21,139 bases of DNA from Neolecta irregularis DAH-3 (taxonomy: Eukaryota > Ascomycota > Neolectomycetes > Neolectales > Neolectaceae), in the NCBI GenBank assembly GCA_001929475.1, contig LXFE01003465.1, positions 1 through 21,139 on the forward strand, given 5' to 3'. The first letter of the stretch is position 1; every line of letters starts with the position of its first letter. A program made the position numbers and the translations under genes. Below, piece after piece: positions 20,616 to 21,139 of the stretch. Below the pieces are notes generated by a model. The model worked only from the letters and a program-made list of their open reading frames with translations, was not told the origin of the DNA and searched no databases.

Positions 20616-21139
20616 ATGGACGTTTCCATTGATGATCCGCATGATTGGGCGGAATCGAGTGTTCCTCGACTGGGATCACTTGATTCTTATTTGCGGTGTC
20701 AAATATGCAAAGAGTGGCTGAATGCACCGATGATGACAGGATGTGGTCATACGTTTTGTTCGTCGTGTATCCGACGAGCACTATCGAAAGAGCAGGTGTG
20801 TCCGGTATGCAGGGCCAAAGATACCAGCGAGATGCAGCTGCGCAAGAATCAGCTTGTTGACGATATTGTAGAGAGTTTCAGGAAGTGTCGGTGAAACGAG
20901 TCTTTTTGCTGTAATTTATGCTAGACCTGATCTCCTTTGTCGACTTGGGGGATGCAGTCCATCAACGACAACAACGCAAGAATGTCCAATTTGTTTAAAC
21001 GACTATGGTCTGAACGAAATCCAAGGCCATGTAGAAGAATGTCTGAAGCCAATGAGGTATGAATATTCAAGTGCGATATTTCTAACGGGCAGGAGGTTTA
21101 GTCGAATAATTGTGCCGATCTAACGAGCAGGACAAAGCG
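20616..21139 (+). CDS. RAD18: RAD18 E3 ubiquitin ligase, N-terminal part (3' partial)
   Basis: Exon 1 is 20616-20890, exon 2 is 20925-21056; coding resumes at 21131 in the preferred model, and the gene runs out of the window. RAD18 with RAD6 attaches ubiquitin to PCNA at stalled replication forks and so starts translesion synthesis. A C3HC4 RING finger fills residues 28-65 (CQIC, CGHTFCSSC, CPVC), preceded by DPHDW and LGSLDSYLR as is usual for RAD18. After the first intron (34 nt) comes a UBZ4-type zinc finger with C112, C115, H127 and C131 (ECPICLNDYG, HVEECLK), which binds ubiquitin. The SAP and RAD6-binding parts lie beyond the window. The 34-nt first intron is preferred over a 67-nt alternative because it matches all other introns here and keeps frame. 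Beyond 21056 the splicing is ambiguous. Confidence 0.92.
21057..21130 (+). other. Tandem, mutually similar introns in RAD18 around a 3-nt exon
   Basis: Intron A is 21057-21092 (36 nt) and intron B 21096-21130 (35 nt), with GAG between them. Both have GT...CTAACG(G/A)GCAG and end in nearly the same 14 bases (CTAACGGGCAGGAG at 21082-21095, CTAACGAGCAGGAC at 21120-21133). One 74-nt intron is the alternative. Removing only intron B also leaves an open frame, because intron A is a multiple of three and has no in-frame stop. Confidence 0.6.

Noticed and set aside
20891-20957. A 67-nt first intron in RAD18.
   Set aside because: It also keeps frame, but the acceptor at 20924 gives a 34-nt intron like the rest and adds a plausible linker between RING and UBZ.

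Overview
The window is nuclear DNA of a filamentous-type fungus (Dikarya). Evidence is the spliceosomal introns and the set of eukaryotic genes: cytoplasmic dynein heavy chain, a SEC14 phosphatidylinositol-transfer protein, WDR48/UAF1, RAD18, a SpoU-type rRNA methyltransferase, a membrane acetyltransferase and the tail of a probable tRNA(Ile)-lysidine synthetase. The style of WDR48 and of the dynein N-terminus reminds me of Basidiomycota, but that is only an impression.

Layout: (1) 1-486, +, 3' end of a TilS-like gene. (2) 500-3640, -, WDR48/UAF1 in ten exons. (3) 3733-4456, +, NAT8-like GNAT acetyltransferase with a membrane hairpin. (4) 4525-18132, -, complete cytoplasmic dynein heavy chain, 15 exons, 4366 residues. 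(5) 18295-19380, -, SEC14 in six exons, the first holding only 6 coding nucleotides. (6) 19517-20547, -, SpoU/TrmH-family RNA 2'-O-methyltransferase. (7) 20616 to the window end, +, RAD18 E3 ligase, cut off 3'.

The long genes look broken into many open frames. Each break is repaired by removing a GT...AG intron of 32-47 nt, and each repair restores recognisable family sequence in the right phase. I placed 33 such introns; 36 nt is the commonest length. Donor sites beyond GT are weakly conserved, while many introns carry CTAAC, CTGAC or CTAAT close to the acceptor.

The seven genes leave only about 540 nt of intergenic DNA. Convergent stops lie 13 and 68 nt apart, and divergent starts about 92 and 68 nt apart. 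No rRNA, tRNA, transposon or CRISPR was seen.

The genes serve different housekeeping roles: minus-end microtubule transport, Golgi lipid transfer, mitochondrial RNA modification, and DNA-damage ubiquitin signalling. RAD18 (a PCNA ubiquitin ligase) and WDR48 (activator of the PCNA-deubiquitinating protease in animals) act on opposite sides of one switch. The most unusual signals are the uniformly ultrashort introns and a duplicated intron pair around a 3-nt exon in RAD18.
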